DNA from: an uncultured Saprospiraceae bacterium
GTDB taxonomy: Bacteria; Bacteroidota; Bacteroidia; Chitinophagales; Saprospiraceae
Length of the DNA: 35,244 bases
Direction of reading: 5' to 3'
Assembly (NCBI GenBank): GCA_937918905.1
Contig: CAKZSH010000236.1
Span: 1-35,244, forward strand
In this document: in pieces, positions 15,506 through 24,066 of the stretch
Numbering within the stretch: the stretch's first letter is position 1
Layout of the letters: the number at the start of each line of letters is the position of its first letter
Made by a program: the position numbers and the translations under genes
Notes under the pieces: model-generated
The model's database searches: none
What the model was told of the DNA's origin: nothing
The model's input: only the letters and a program-made list of their open reading frames with translations

Positions 15506-16603
15506 ATGAGAAAACATCTAACGCTTAGCCTAATAGCTATCTTAGCTATTTCACTTTTTTACTCCTGTAAAAAAGATCAACTTGTTTCACCTGAACCTAA
15601 GGTGGTTAATAATACTCCAAGTAATTATACTGAATTTGATGGTGCTGAAAGTTTTGTGGTTTCGCAAAATTATTTGATGCGAATGATTACCAATTCTTTT
15701 ACCATAGCGCTGCTTACTCCTAACATGCACGGACTACAAGGCCCCGACCAAGCGGTAACTAGGATGTGTCCAACAATTACTTCCACGACAGGTTCACCCA
15801 ATACTTTGATTATTGACTATGGAACCGATTGTATAGTTTCTGATACATTAGGTGGTGATCCTGATACAATTTCAGGGGTAATTACCTTGGAAGCATATGG
15901 CCCGATTACAGATCCTTCAACCAATACATTTTTAAAATTTGATGAGCTCAAAGTGAATGGAAAATTGATTCGATTTGTACCAGGTAATCCATCAGTAGCA
16001 GATTGGATTAAATTTCAATTTATAGGAGGTACTGGAGATTTTATTTATAATGCATTCATTGATGGTACCGTTCCTGCTGGATCCGATCCAGCATTTGATC
16101 GAGGTCAATTTCAAATTATAGATTGTGAAACTGGAGACAGTCTAGTCCTCTATCCTTCCTATTCAGGATTGACCGCATTTAATTTTAGATATATCAATCC
16201 TAATGGTTCTAATCTTCCACCTACATTTAATTATGATAGTTTATTGTTAGGTTGTTATGAGATCAATATCAATCCACTTACGGCATTTTATTATGATGAT
16301 AATGGTACCTTACAAGAAGATTATCAAATCGTAAAATCAGGTACTGATCCTTTGTTATTTAAACCTTTGTGTGATTGGATTTACGGTGGAAAATTAGCCT
16401 ATGATGATATTCAATCTCCAAATGGATTTAATTATATGGATGCAATTGATAATCCTTATATGACAGTTTGTTATGGTTCGGATGCTGTCGGGAATGAGAT
16501 GAATGTCTGTGATCGATATGTCAAAGTCAATAGTTGTGATATTTTTCAGGATGGAGAATGTATAGCTGGGGAGGAAACCGAAATTATAGAATGTCCTTTA
16601 TAG
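15506..16603 (+). CDS. Putative lipoprotein of unknown function
   Basis: The signal peptide ends in a lipobox-like LFYSC, making Cys21 the lipidation site, followed by KKDQ. The remaining roughly 345 residues are beta-rich, with many Gly, Asp, Asn, Thr and aromatic residues and several cysteines (for example TDCIVSDTLGGDPDTISG and CDRYVKVNSCDIFQDGECIA). This suits an extracytoplasmic, perhaps surface-exposed, protein. No catalytic motif or known family is recognised. It stands alone on the plus strand between two TerB-like genes and is closed by a strong bidirectional terminator at 16741-16784. Confidence 0.75.
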   Translation: MRKHLTLSLIAILAISLFYSCKKDQLVSPEPKVVNNTPSNYTEFDGAESFVVSQNYLMRMITNSFTIALLTPNMHGLQGPDQAVTRMCPTITSTTGSPNTLIIDYGTDCIVSDTLGGDPDTISGVITLEAYGPITDPSTNTFLKFDELKVNGKLIRFVPGNPSVADWIKFQFIGGTGDFIYNAFIDGTVPAGSDPAFDRGQFQIIDCETGDSLVLYPSYSGLTAFNFRYINPNGSNLPPTFNYDSLLLGCYEININPLTAFYYDDNGTLQEDYQIVKSGTDPLLFKPLCDWIYGGKLAYDDIQSPNGFNYMDAIDNPYMTVCYGSDAVGNEMNVCDRYVKVNSCDIFQDGECIAGEETEIIECPL

Positions 16604-16740
16604 TTGAAGCGTTCATTTTTTATTGGTCTCAGAAAAGGTTTAAAACCTCGCACTTTAGTTCGATATTCATTCGAGTTCGATATTCAAAAAATTATATGAA
16701 CGACTTTAGTCGTTTGTATAATTAGGTGGTTAAATAAAAA

Positions 16741-16789
16741 AAAGCAGTCCTTGCAGGTTTTAAAAAACCTGCAAGGACTGCTTTTTTTT
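16741..16789. terminator. Bidirectional intrinsic terminator
   Basis: The stem AAAGCAGTCCTTGCAGGTTT (16741-16760) pairs perfectly with 16765-16784 over 20 bp, with loop TAAA, then a run of Ts. A-rich sequence precedes it, so it should work in both directions, as needed between the convergent lipoprotein and TerB-like genes. A smaller perfect stem, AACGACT-TT-AGTCGTT (16699-16714), and a direct repeat of GTTCGATATTCA near 16660-16686 lie just upstream. Confidence 0.92.
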
Positions 16790-16813
16790 ACCAGATGAGC
16801 AAATAATTATAAT

Positions 16814-17299
16814 TTAAATTTCCTCATCTTCTTCTGGAGCAATAACGGGAGTTATCATTGGTAAATCAATCCATTTTTTTTCAAATTTACTTATGCTTCC
16901 AATCCCCAAAAAGCCACCTGAAGCCTTAGCAACATGTTTTGCAAAACTCACCAGACTTTGATATAAAATCGCAGCATAATGGATCTCAAGTTTTGGAAAA
17001 ACATCATTGAGTTCTTTCAGCTGACTAGAAATAATTTGATTTCTCTCGTCAGTATCATTAGGTAAATCATCAATTAGTAGATCGAGTTTTGAAGAATAAT
17101 TTCGACCGACTTCCACATAAAAATCATGAAGTACATCTGGATTAGAGTAGGTTCTTATTTTTGCAATTTTTGCTGACCATTCCTTTTCTTCATTATCTAT
17201 TTTTCCATCTGCTCCTGCAATCAGAATAGTAATTAAGGAAATGGAGTCAACCATTTTTTGAATTTCTTCTTTTTTGAGTCCTTGAAAATGTTGTATCAT
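16814..17299 (-). CDS. TerB-like domain protein
   Basis: The 161-residue helical protein contains ILIAGADGKIDNEEKEW (about 25-41), the acidic turn-helix typical of TerB-like domains. A second, Gly-rich segment, HVAKASGGFLGIGSISKFEK (about 121-140), occupies the place of the second acidic turn. Its pattern AKASGG parallels AKASDG in the 14859-15248 protein, suggesting the two are paralogues. It ends with an acidic tail (PEEDEEI). No signal peptide. It is a single gene divergent from mutS and convergent with the lipoprotein gene. Confidence 0.65.
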   Translation of the reverse strand: MIQHFQGLKKEEIQKMVDSISLITILIAGADGKIDNEEKEWSAKIAKIRTYSNPDVLHDFYVEVGRNYSSKLDLLIDDLPNDTDERNQIISSQLKELNDVFPKLEIHYAAILYQSLVSFAKHVAKASGGFLGIGSISKFEKKWIDLPMITPVIAPEEDEEI

Positions 17300-17539
17300 T
17301 CTTAAAAATTTATTCTTTAACCATTGCTAAGTGCAGGTTTTAAATTTTAAAGTACTGACTAATCAGAATTTTATGAACATGACAACAAAATAAATTAAGA
17401 TTTTATCAATATAAATGATAGCATTAGTTTGAGGTCAGTCTATAATAGCCTGATTTTCAGCGAGTTAAAATTTTAAACTTGCTTTTAGAGTTTCAATTTA
17501 AAGATACACATTGAAACTTAAAAAATAGTCTTGTATTCT

Positions 17540-17547
17540 TATATTTG
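17540..17547 (+). promoter_or_regulatory. Candidate -7 promoter box for mutS
   Basis: TATATTTG fits TAnnTTTG. TTGAAA lies at 17511-17516, at longer spacing than usual. A transcription start near 17553-17556 would lie downstream of TTG 17531 and 8-11 bases upstream of TTG 17564, supporting the latter as the translation start. Confidence 0.45.
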
Positions 17548-17563
17548 TGGAAAAAAATTAACA

Positions 17564-20218
17564 TTGGCAAAAAAAGGGAAAACAACGACAAAACCTAAGA
17601 AAGTTACTCCATTGATGAAGCAGTATTTTGGAGTAAAAGAACAATATCCAGGAGCCATCTTGCTCTTTAGGGTAGGAGATTTTTATGAAACTTTTGGAGA
17701 AGATGCAGTTACCGCTTCGCAAGTATTAGGTATTGTTTTAACCAAAAGAAATAATGGAGGTGTTGATATTGAATTAGCGGGATTTCCCTATCATTCGATG
17801 GATTTGTATTTGCCTCGTTTAGTCAAAGCAGGATTTCGAGTGGCTATTTGTGAGCAACTCGAAAAACCGAGTAAGGAAAAAAAGATTGTCAAAAGAGGAG
17901 TAACAGAAGTCATCACTCCTGGTGTTGCGGTCAATGATAAACTCCTCGATCATCGAACGAATAATTTTTTAGCTTCTATTTCTTTTGGGAAAAAAGATCA
18001 TTTAGGGGTTTCTTTCTTAGATATTTCTACAGGTGAATTTTTAGTCACAGAAGGTAATTATGCATATGTAGATAAATTGTTACAAAGCTTTAAGCCTTCG
18101 GAAATTATTTATTCTAAAAAGAATAATTCTCTTTTTGAAAAAAAGTTTGGAGATAAATTTTATACTTTTCCTTTAGACGATTGGGTGTATGCTACGGATT
18201 ATGCTCATGAAAAATTGATTGAACAATTTGAGGTAAGTTCTCTAAAGGGATTTGGAGTGGATGAAATGGAATTGGCGCAAATCGCCTCAGGTGCTACGCT
18301 TCATTATTTGGCTACCACTCAAAATACCAACCTCAAACACATCAATAATTTGAGTCGAATTCAACCTGATAAATATGTTTGGTTGGATCGTTTTACTATT
18401 CGGAATTTGGAATTAGCGTTTAGCAATCATCCAAGCGGAATACCTTTGATTGACATTTTGGATAAAACCGTTTCACCAATGGGTGCAAGGTTATTGAAAA
18501 AATGGGTCGTGCTTCCATTGAAGAAACAAGCATCTATTGAAGCTCGATTGGATATGGTAGATTGGCTGCTAAAAAATAAGGAACAGGCACTTGATATTGA
18601 AACTAATATTCAACAAATCGGAGATTTAGAAAGGTTAATTTCAAAAGTTCCACTTGGCAAAATTAATCCAAGAGAAGTGGTTCAATTGAAGCGAGCATTG
18701 GATGCTATAGTTCCTACAAAAGCATTGTTAGAAAAAAGTGAAAATGCTTTTTTAAAGAAAATAGGAGACAATCTCAATCCTTGTAAAACTATTCGAGATC
18801 AGATTGAAAAAGAGATTATGGAAGACCCTCCCGTCAATCTTGCAAAGGGTGGTGTCATCGCTGATAACTTTAATGACGAGCTAGATGGTTATAGACATAT
18901 TGTGAAAAATAGCAAATCATTATTGGTTGATATTCAAACAACTGAAGCTGAAAAAACAGGTATTGCTAATTTGAAAATTGGGTTCAATAATGTATTTGGC
19001 TACTATCTTGAAGTGACTAATAAATATAAAAATCAAGGTTTAATACCTGAAAACTGGATTAGAAAACAGACACTTACAAATGCTGAAAGATATATTACAG
19101 AAGAACTAAAAAAACTAGAAGCTAAAATTTTAGGTGCTGAAGAAAAGATTCTTGCATTAGAAGAGAGATTATTCGACGCTTTGGTTTTATCGCTTTCAGA
19201 TTATATCCAACCCATTCAATTAAATGCTAACTTAATTGCGCAATTGGATTGTTTGTTATCCTTCAGTAAAGTAGCAACTAAAAATAATTATTGCAGACCT
19301 GAAATCAATGATTCACTTACAATTGACATCAAAGCAGGAAGGCATCCTGTGATTGAGGAACATTTGCCGATAGGCGAAAATTATGTTCCAAACGATGTTT
19401 ATCTTGATAATGAAGCGCAACAAATTATGATGATTACTGGACCCAATATGGCTGGTAAATCAGCATTGCTTCGACAAACTGCTTTGATTTGTTTGATGGC
19501 TCAAATGGGGGCATTCGTTCCAGCCGAAAGTGCAAAGTTAGGATTGATTGACAAGGTTTTTACAAGGGTAGGGGCATCCGATAATATCTCATCGGGAGAG
19601 TCCACTTTTATGGTAGAAATGAATGAGACTGCAAGTATCATGAACAATATTTCAGATCGTAGTCTTATCCTTTTGGATGAAATAGGGCGAGGGACAAGTA
19701 CCTACGATGGAATCTCAATTGCATGGGCAATCGCTGAGTTTTTACATAACAATATACAGCCAAAAACGCTGTTTGCAACTCACTATCATGAGCTCAACGA
19801 GTTGGCCAATAAGTTTCCGAGAATTAAGAACTTTAATATCGCTACCAAAGAAGTAGGGCAAAAAGTGATTTTTCTTCGTAAATTAGTGCCTGGAGGTAGT
19901 AATCATAGCTTTGGAATCTATGTTGCGAAGATGGCGGGCATGCCTCGAACGATCATTGAAAGAGCAGCTCATATCCTATCTCAGCTTGAACAAAAGTCAA
20001 TTACAAGCGGAGAAGAAGATACTTTTGCAGGGCAACCTGATAAAAATATTGGAGAAAAATTAGGTCAAGTTCATAAGCCGATGCAACTCACTTTCTTTGA
20101 TGCCAATGATCCTGTTCTGGAAGAATTAAAAGAGGAATTATTGGATTTAGATGTAAATGCAATGACGCCTATCGAAGCATTGATGAAGTTAAATGAACTG
20201 AAAGGAAAACTGAAATAA
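17564..20218 (+). CDS. mutS: DNA mismatch repair protein MutS
   Basis: MutS recognises base mismatches and small loops and recruits MutL. The mismatch-contacting Phe-x-Glu motif is present as GDFYETF (F40 and E42 from this start), matching the E. coli F36/E38 position. The ATPase has Walker A GPNMAGKS (about 626-633), Walker B LILLDEIGRGTSTYDG and the ATHYHEL motif. The C-terminus ends in LDVNAMTPIEALMKLNELKG, the usual dimerisation helix-turn-helix. The frame is open from TTG 17531, but TTG 17564 (protein MAKKGKTTTKPKK...) is chosen because Bacteroidota MutS proteins commonly begin MAKK and a -7 box overlaps the upstream extension. This gives 884 residues, close to the family norm. The TTG start is non-standard and should give modest expression. 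Confidence 0.95.
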   Translation: MAKKGKTTTKPKKVTPLMKQYFGVKEQYPGAILLFRVGDFYETFGEDAVTASQVLGIVLTKRNNGGVDIELAGFPYHSMDLYLPRLVKAGFRVAICEQLEKPSKEKKIVKRGVTEVITPGVAVNDKLLDHRTNNFLASISFGKKDHLGVSFLDISTGEFLVTEGNYAYVDKLLQSFKPSEIIYSKKNNSLFEKKFGDKFYTFPLDDWVYATDYAHEKLIEQFEVSSLKGFGVDEMELAQIASGATLHYLATTQNTNLKHINNLSRIQPDKYVWLDRFTIRNLELAFSNHPSGIPLIDILDKTVSPMGARLLKKWVVLPLKKQASIEARLDMVDWLLKNKEQALDIETNIQQIGDLERLISKVPLGKINPREVVQLKRALDAIVPTKALLEKSENAFLKKIGDNLNPCKTIRDQIEKEIMEDPPVNLAKGGVIADNFNDELDGYRHIVKNSKSLLVDIQTTEAEKTGIANLKIGFNNVFGYYLEVTNKYKNQGLIPENWIRKQTLTNAERYITEELKKLEAKILGAEEKILALEERLFDALVLSLSDYIQPIQLNANLIAQLDCLLSFSKVATKNNYCRPEINDSLTIDIKAGRHPVIEEHLPIGENYVPNDVYLDNEAQQIMMITGPNMAGKSALLRQTALICLMAQMGAFVPAESAKLGLIDKVFTRVGASDNISSGESTFMVEMNETASIMNNISDRSLILLDEIGRGTSTYDGISIAWAIAEFLHNNIQPKTLFATHYHELNELANKFPRIKNFNIATKEVGQKVIFLRKLVPGGSNHSFGIYVAKMAGMPRTIIERAAHILSQLEQKSITSGEEDTFAGQPDKNIGEKLGQVHKPMQLTFFDANDPVLEELKEELLDLDVNAMTPIEALMKLNELKGKLK

Positions 20219-20238
20219 AAGTTTCTAAATGATTTTAT

Positions 20239-20362
20239 GTGGATTAGTGAATTGGTTAAAAAGTTAAATAGGTCATATTGTGATCGACAATATGTAATCA
20301 GTTTTTTTATTTACGCTAGCCTGCCTGATTAACCTTTCAACAAATAAACTATTCAACTTTTA
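20239..20362. repeat. Family B dispersed palindromic element, copy 1
   Basis: This ~124-base element has an inner stem CATATTG/CAATATG and outer pairing between AAAAGTTAAATAG and CTATTCAACTTTT. A related copy, sharing GGTCATATTGTG and ACTATTCAACTTTTA, lies at 30726-30853 after glnS. Both copies follow housekeeping genes. Confidence 0.82.
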
Positions 20363-20453
20363 TGGTTTATGAAAATGCTGTGTGAAGACGAACATTTTAT
20401 AAAATTACGGAAAATCATACAGAGTCAAAGAAGCAAATATAGTAGCGAATTGA

Positions 20454-20533
20454 GGCGGTCACTTCCAGTCACCTTCTCCATTTTTTTTAAAACAAAAAAA
20501 AAAGAACTCAGGCTATAACTGGAAGTTGCCGTC
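20454..20533 (+). repeat. Hairpin directly upstream of the 20546 start
   Basis: GGCGGTCACTTCCAGT (20454-20469) pairs with ACTGGAAGTTGCCGTC (20518-20533) at 13 of 16 positions. The loop contains T8 and A10 runs. The 3' arm ends 12 bases before the ATG, so the fold could limit ribosome access or form a leader regulatory structure. Confidence 0.6.
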
Positions 20534-20545
20534 TGAAATGAAATC

Positions 20546-21406
20546 ATGAGTTACGATATACATTTTATCAAAAAGAAAGATATCACCATACAGGAATCCC
20601 TAGAGTTTCTGGAAAAACAAAAAATCTCAAAAGAATATCAATTTAGCGAAAGTGAAACCAAACAGATGGTTTCGGAAATTGTTGAGATGAATCAACATAA
20701 AGGAGTTGATACTACAAAAGATAGTACAGTAATTGATTTTGATACTTTTCAAGTCAGTATGTATGATACTCAATTAACTATTTCAATTCCTTACGTAAAA
20801 GAGAATCTTGCACAAAAAATAATTGTTCAAGTGAATTGTGTTATTGATGTTTTTTTAGAAAATGGCTGTTCGGGGCTGGATGGTCAAAGTGAAAAATTTA
20901 TTGATGACGATTATAGTTTTAAAACTTCTTTTGCAAAGTCTTTTAATGTGGTGACTGCCTCAGTCGAAACAGATGAGAAAGGTAAAGAATTTGCAAATAA
21001 GGAAGCTGCGGAGAAATTTTATTTTGCAGATAGAGACAAAGTTCTTTCGCAAGTAGAAACCTTAAAAGCTGCTTACCCTAAGAAGAAACTTGATTTTTCA
21101 CCCGAAAGTTTAAAGCATCTTGAATGGGTATTTTATGAAGGTTTGGAAAATGAAGAATTTGGAAAAACCCTTCCTACCAAAAAAGAGTTTTATAAATTAT
21201 TATCCATGTACAAAGCAAAAGTTTATGTAGATCATAAAGCCTATGTATGGAGTATATGTGAAAATTTCCATCATAAAACGCTTCAATTGGCTATCCAAAA
21301 TAAAAAGGGAATGCACACCATTTTTATTTCGCCAAGGAATAATTTTGAAGATTTTCCAGATACGAAAAAACAAGCTTTGCTTAAAGAATATGGGCGAGAA
21401 GTGTAG
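20546..21406 (+). CDS. Conserved-looking protein of unknown function
   Basis: This 286-residue protein is not assigned to a family. It starts MSYDIHFIKKK, has no signal peptide or membrane helix, and is rich in Lys, Glu and Phe. An N-terminal half (about 1-130) of alternating strands includes TFQVSMYDTQLTISIPYV. A second part (about 160-286) contains YPKKKLDFSPESLKHLEWVF, KAKVYVDHKAYVWSICENF and HTIFISPRNNFEDFPDTKK. This could be two small domains. It is a single gene between mutS and the convergent tsaD, with palindromes on both sides. Confidence 0.6.
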   Translation: MSYDIHFIKKKDITIQESLEFLEKQKISKEYQFSESETKQMVSEIVEMNQHKGVDTTKDSTVIDFDTFQVSMYDTQLTISIPYVKENLAQKIIVQVNCVIDVFLENGCSGLDGQSEKFIDDDYSFKTSFAKSFNVVTASVETDEKGKEFANKEAAEKFYFADRDKVLSQVETLKAAYPKKKLDFSPESLKHLEWVFYEGLENEEFGKTLPTKKEFYKLLSMYKAKVYVDHKAYVWSICENFHHKTLQLAIQNKKGMHTIFISPRNNFEDFPDTKKQALLKEYGREV

Positions 21407-21428
21407 TCCGTCATATTCATTATTGTTC

Positions 21429-21542
21429 AAACACGAGTCAAGGTCTGACTTAAAAAGTCAGGCCTTGACTTATGAGAACAACATAAGGAAATATCAATGG
21501 AAATCAAGGTTTAACTTTCAAGTCAAACCTTGACTCGTGTTT
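21429..21542. repeat. Four-armed palindrome between convergent genes
   Basis: Four related arms alternate in orientation: GTCAAGGTCTGACTT (21437-21451), AAGTCAGGCCTTGAC (21455-21469), CAAGGTTTAACTT (about 21505-21517) and AAGTCAAACCTTG (21520-21532). Adjacent arms form two local hairpins with one mismatch each. Alternatively the outermost arms 21429-21451 and 21520-21542 pair over 23 bp with one mismatch. Both folds cannot form at once. Confidence 0.87.
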
Positions 21543-21663
21543 ATTTATCGAATCCAGTTTGAGATTTTTCATCCTCTAAAATTTGCGATACCCGTTGCGT
21601 CTTATTAAATTCGGTATAACTTTGAGATTTGGAGACAATTTCAAAATTTTGAATGCTTTTCAA
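21541..21663 (-). other. Possible small ORF or gene remnant downstream of tsaD
   Basis: A 40-codon open frame runs on the minus strand from TTG 21663 to TAA 21541, right after tsaD on the same strand. It reads LKSIQNFEIVSKSQSYTEFN followed by KTQRVSQILEDEKSQTGFDK, a protein-like composition with no rare-codon clusters. A TAG immediately precedes the TTG. Its stop falls inside the palindrome at 21429-21542. It may be a small protein, or the surviving C-terminus of a decayed gene. Confidence 0.3.
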
Positions 21664-21683
21664 CTATTTTTAGACCAAAGGAA

Positions 21684-22685
21684 CTAAACACTCCATCTAG
21701 CAACAGGAATCACCTCTTGCCCTACAAATTCTTTTTTCAAAAATTTAAAATAACCCGTCACCGCAATCATAGCAGCATTGTCCGTACAATATTCAAACCG
21801 AGGAATGTAAGTTGCACAACCCATTTCTTTTCCCATATTTTCCAAACCCGAACGAAGTGCCGAATTAGCAGAAACACCACCCGCAATTGCGATATGTTTG
21901 ATTTGTGTTTTTTGAACTGCAAGTTTTAGTTTTTTTAACAATATACTTACAATTCGATCTTGAACAGAAGCACAAATGTCATTCATGTTTTCTTGGATAA
22001 AATCAGGATTCTCTTTTAACTGTTTTTTCAAAAAATATAAAATCGAAGTTTTTAAACCACTAAAACTAAATTCTAATTCTCCCACCTGAGGTTCTGGAAA
22101 TTTAAAAACAGGATTCCCCAGCTTTGCATATTTATCAATCAAAGGCCCAGCAGGGTAGTCCAGACCCAATAATTTTCCAGTTTTATCAAAAGCCTCCCCC
22201 GCAGCATCATCAATAGTTTGACCCAATAATTCCATTTCTAAATGATCGTTTACTTTGACAATTTGAGTATGTCCACCCGAAACCGTCAAACATAAAAATG
22301 GAAAAGGAGGTTTTGGATCTTCGGCAAAATGAGCTAAAATATGCGCCTGCATATGATTCACTTCCATCATAGGAATATTTAAACTCATCGCAAAGGCCTT
22401 CGCAAAGGAAACCCCCACCAACAAGGACCCAATCAACCCTGGCCCACGAGTAAAAGCAACTCCGTCAATGTCTTGTTTTGTAATACCTGCTTTTTGAATA
22501 GCAGCATCGACTACGGGGACGATATTAATTTGGTGAGCCCTTGATGCAGCTTCGGGAACCACGCCACCATATAATTTATGAACTTCTTGGTTGGCAATAC
22601 AATTACTCAAGATGACACCATCCTTAATTATTGCTGCAGAAGTATCATCACATGAAGATTCAATTGCCAAAATTATTGTACTCAT
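21684..22685 (-). CDS. tsaD: tRNA N6-adenosine threonylcarbamoyltransferase TsaD
   Basis: TsaD transfers the threonylcarbamoyl group from TC-AMP to A37 of ANN-decoding tRNAs, working with TsaB and TsaE in the cytoplasm. The 333-residue protein shows the family start ILAIESSCDDTSAAI (5-19), the metal histidines H111 and H115 in NHMQAHILAHF, the nucleotide-binding SGGHTQIV, and IAGGVSANSALR with the late YCTDNAAMIA. Length is normal. The ATG at 22685 gives the expected MSTIILAIESS. It is divergent from the bactofilin gene and convergent with the unknown gene at 20546-21406. tsaB and tsaE are not in this window. Confidence 0.97.
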   Translation of the reverse strand: MSTIILAIESSCDDTSAAIIKDGVILSNCIANQEVHKLYGGVVPEAASRAHQINIVPVVDAAIQKAGITKQDIDGVAFTRGPGLIGSLLVGVSFAKAFAMSLNIPMMEVNHMQAHILAHFAEDPKPPFPFLCLTVSGGHTQIVKVNDHLEMELLGQTIDDAAGEAFDKTGKLLGLDYPAGPLIDKYAKLGNPVFKFPEPQVGELEFSFSGLKTSILYFLKKQLKENPDFIQENMNDICASVQDRIVSILLKKLKLAVQKTQIKHIAIAGGVSANSALRSGLENMGKEMGCATYIPRFEYCTDNAAMIAVTGYFKFLKKEFVGQEVIPVARWSV

Positions 22686-22907
22686 TTCTATAAATTTATA
22701 TTAGTTAACCGTATATTTATGAAAAATTAAAATATAAACAATTTATCATACCTCTTGCACTTCCAAAAAAAGATTACTCAAATTATAATCTTATAATGGC
22801 AGGCGCAGAGGATTTTTTTTTGGACATGCGTGAGAAAACTAACGAGGTGTGGATGCACATATCCACCAAAAAACATATTTTTTTCATCTTAAAAACTATA
22901 TCATCCC

Positions 22908-23312
22908 ATGTTCGGAAGCAAAACTAAGCAAAAACCTAAAACCAATAAAACAGAAACCAATTTAGATTCAAATGGAGTAAATAAAGGAACCACCTGTGTC
23001 ATTGCACCTGGAACACGAATCGAAGGAAAATTTACCACAACTGAAGATGTACGCCTTGATGGTGTAATTGTAGGCGAAGTCAATTGCTCAAAACGCATGG
23101 TTATGGGCGAATCAGGTACAGTTGAAGGCAATATCAAAACATTAGATTCTGCTGTGCGAGGCAAAGTCAAAGGAGAAATTAAAGTCTCTGGAACACTACA
23201 CCTTCATGAAACTGCCAGCATTGATGGAACCATTATCGCCCGTAAAATGGTAGTTGATTCAGGCGCATCCTACTCTGGAGAATGTAAAGTTGGCGATCAA
23301 CATTTTAAATAA
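22908..23312 (+). CDS. Bactofilin-type polymer-forming cytoskeletal protein
   Basis: The 134-residue protein has a short basic N-terminal tail (about 1-28) and then a right-handed beta-helix of repeated short strands with Gly at the turns: TRIEGKFTTTEDVRLDGVIV, GEVNCSKRMVMGESGTVEG, KGEIKVSGTLHLHETASIDG. This is the bactofilin (DUF583) pattern. Bactofilins polymerise without nucleotide into filaments at the inner membrane and help place cell-wall enzymes or shape the cell. The first of four plus-strand genes leading to rsmD, though a repeat-filled spacer of 148 bases follows it, so co-transcription is uncertain. Confidence 0.9.
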   Translation: MFGSKTKQKPKTNKTETNLDSNGVNKGTTCVIAPGTRIEGKFTTTEDVRLDGVIVGEVNCSKRMVMGESGTVEGNIKTLDSAVRGKVKGEIKVSGTLHLHETASIDGTIIARKMVVDSGASYSGECKVGDQHFK

Positions 23313-23324
23313 ATAAAGTCTAGT

Positions 23325-23396
23325 AATAATGAATAATAGGGTTATGAACTACATATTTCGAAATTATTCATTATTCATTATTAATTATTCATTATT
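23325..23396. repeat. AT-only inverted repeat with two right arms
   Basis: AATAATGAATAAT (23325-23337) is complementary to ATTATTCATTATT at both 23363-23375 and 23384-23396. Either right arm can pair with the left arm. It lies after the bactofilin stop. Confidence 0.75.
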
Positions 23397-23460
23397 AAAG
23401 TATATTTTTTTGATAAAAAACATTAATATTGCGACTTAACAAAATGAAAAATTTTTTACC

Positions 23461-24066
23461 ATGAGATTGATTATTAACTTGATTCTGATTGCAATTATAG
23501 GAGCTTTAGGCTATTGGTTGGTTTATGGAATAAAAGAACCAATTTCTTTTGGCGATGCCAAAACTGAAAGAGTAGATGCTGTTACAGATAAGATGAAACA
23601 AATTAGATATGCTCAAGAATTTTATCGTGACATCACGGGAAGATTTGCAGGGAGCTTTGATAGTTTGAAGTACGTCTTAACAAATGATAGCTTTACGCTT
23701 GTAAAAATCATAGGTGATCCTGACGATCCTACAGGTGCAAATTTCCAAAGAACAGAGAAAAAACGGTCGGCCAAAGACTCTATTGCTACGCTAATGGCAG
23801 ATCCTACTAGCAAAATCAAGATTGTTTTGGATGGTTTGGAAAATGTTCCATTTAGTGATAATGCAACATTTGAAATAAAAGCTGATACTTTAACGTATCA
23901 AAAAACGCTAGTTAACGTAACAGAAGTGAGTACCAAGTGGCGAACATTTATGGGTGAAAAATTTGGGGATATTAAATACTCTCGGTACGATAACACCTAC
24001 GACCCCGATAATATCTTAAAATTCGGAGACATGTCGGCTCCTAACTTATCTGGAAATTGGGAATAA
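23461..24066 (+). CDS. Membrane-anchored protein of unknown function
   Basis: The 201-residue protein has one N-terminal membrane helix (about 4-24, LIINLILIAIIGALGYWLVY) and then a soluble, probably periplasmic, part. TDKMKQIRYAQEFYRDITGR (about 42-61) resembles the helix-plus-linker after the membrane segment in pseudopilin-like proteins, but no prepilin cleavage site is seen. The remainder is polar with GDPDDPTG and YDPDNILKFGD. Not assigned to a family. It overlaps the following DUF3822-like gene by about 10 bases, so the two are likely translated together. Confidence 0.7.
   Translation: MRLIINLILIAIIGALGYWLVYGIKEPISFGDAKTERVDAVTDKMKQIRYAQEFYRDITGRFAGSFDSLKYVLTNDSFTLVKIIGDPDDPTGANFQRTEKKRSAKDSIATLMADPTSKIKIVLDGLENVPFSDNATFEIKADTLTYQKTLVNVTEVSTKWRTFMGEKFGDIKYSRYDNTYDPDNILKFGDMSAPNLSGNWE

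Larger units (their letters stand above)
20219..20545. other. Repeat-filled spacer after mutS
   Basis: This 327-base region contains the family B element (20239-20362) and a hairpin next to the following start codon (20454-20533). The stretch between them shows no ORF, RNA gene or exact promoter box. Confidence 0.5.

Noticed and set aside
17531..17563. TTG 17531 as the mutS start
   Set aside because: A -7 box at 17540-17547 lies inside this extension, and MAKKGK from TTG 17564 is the family-like N-terminus.
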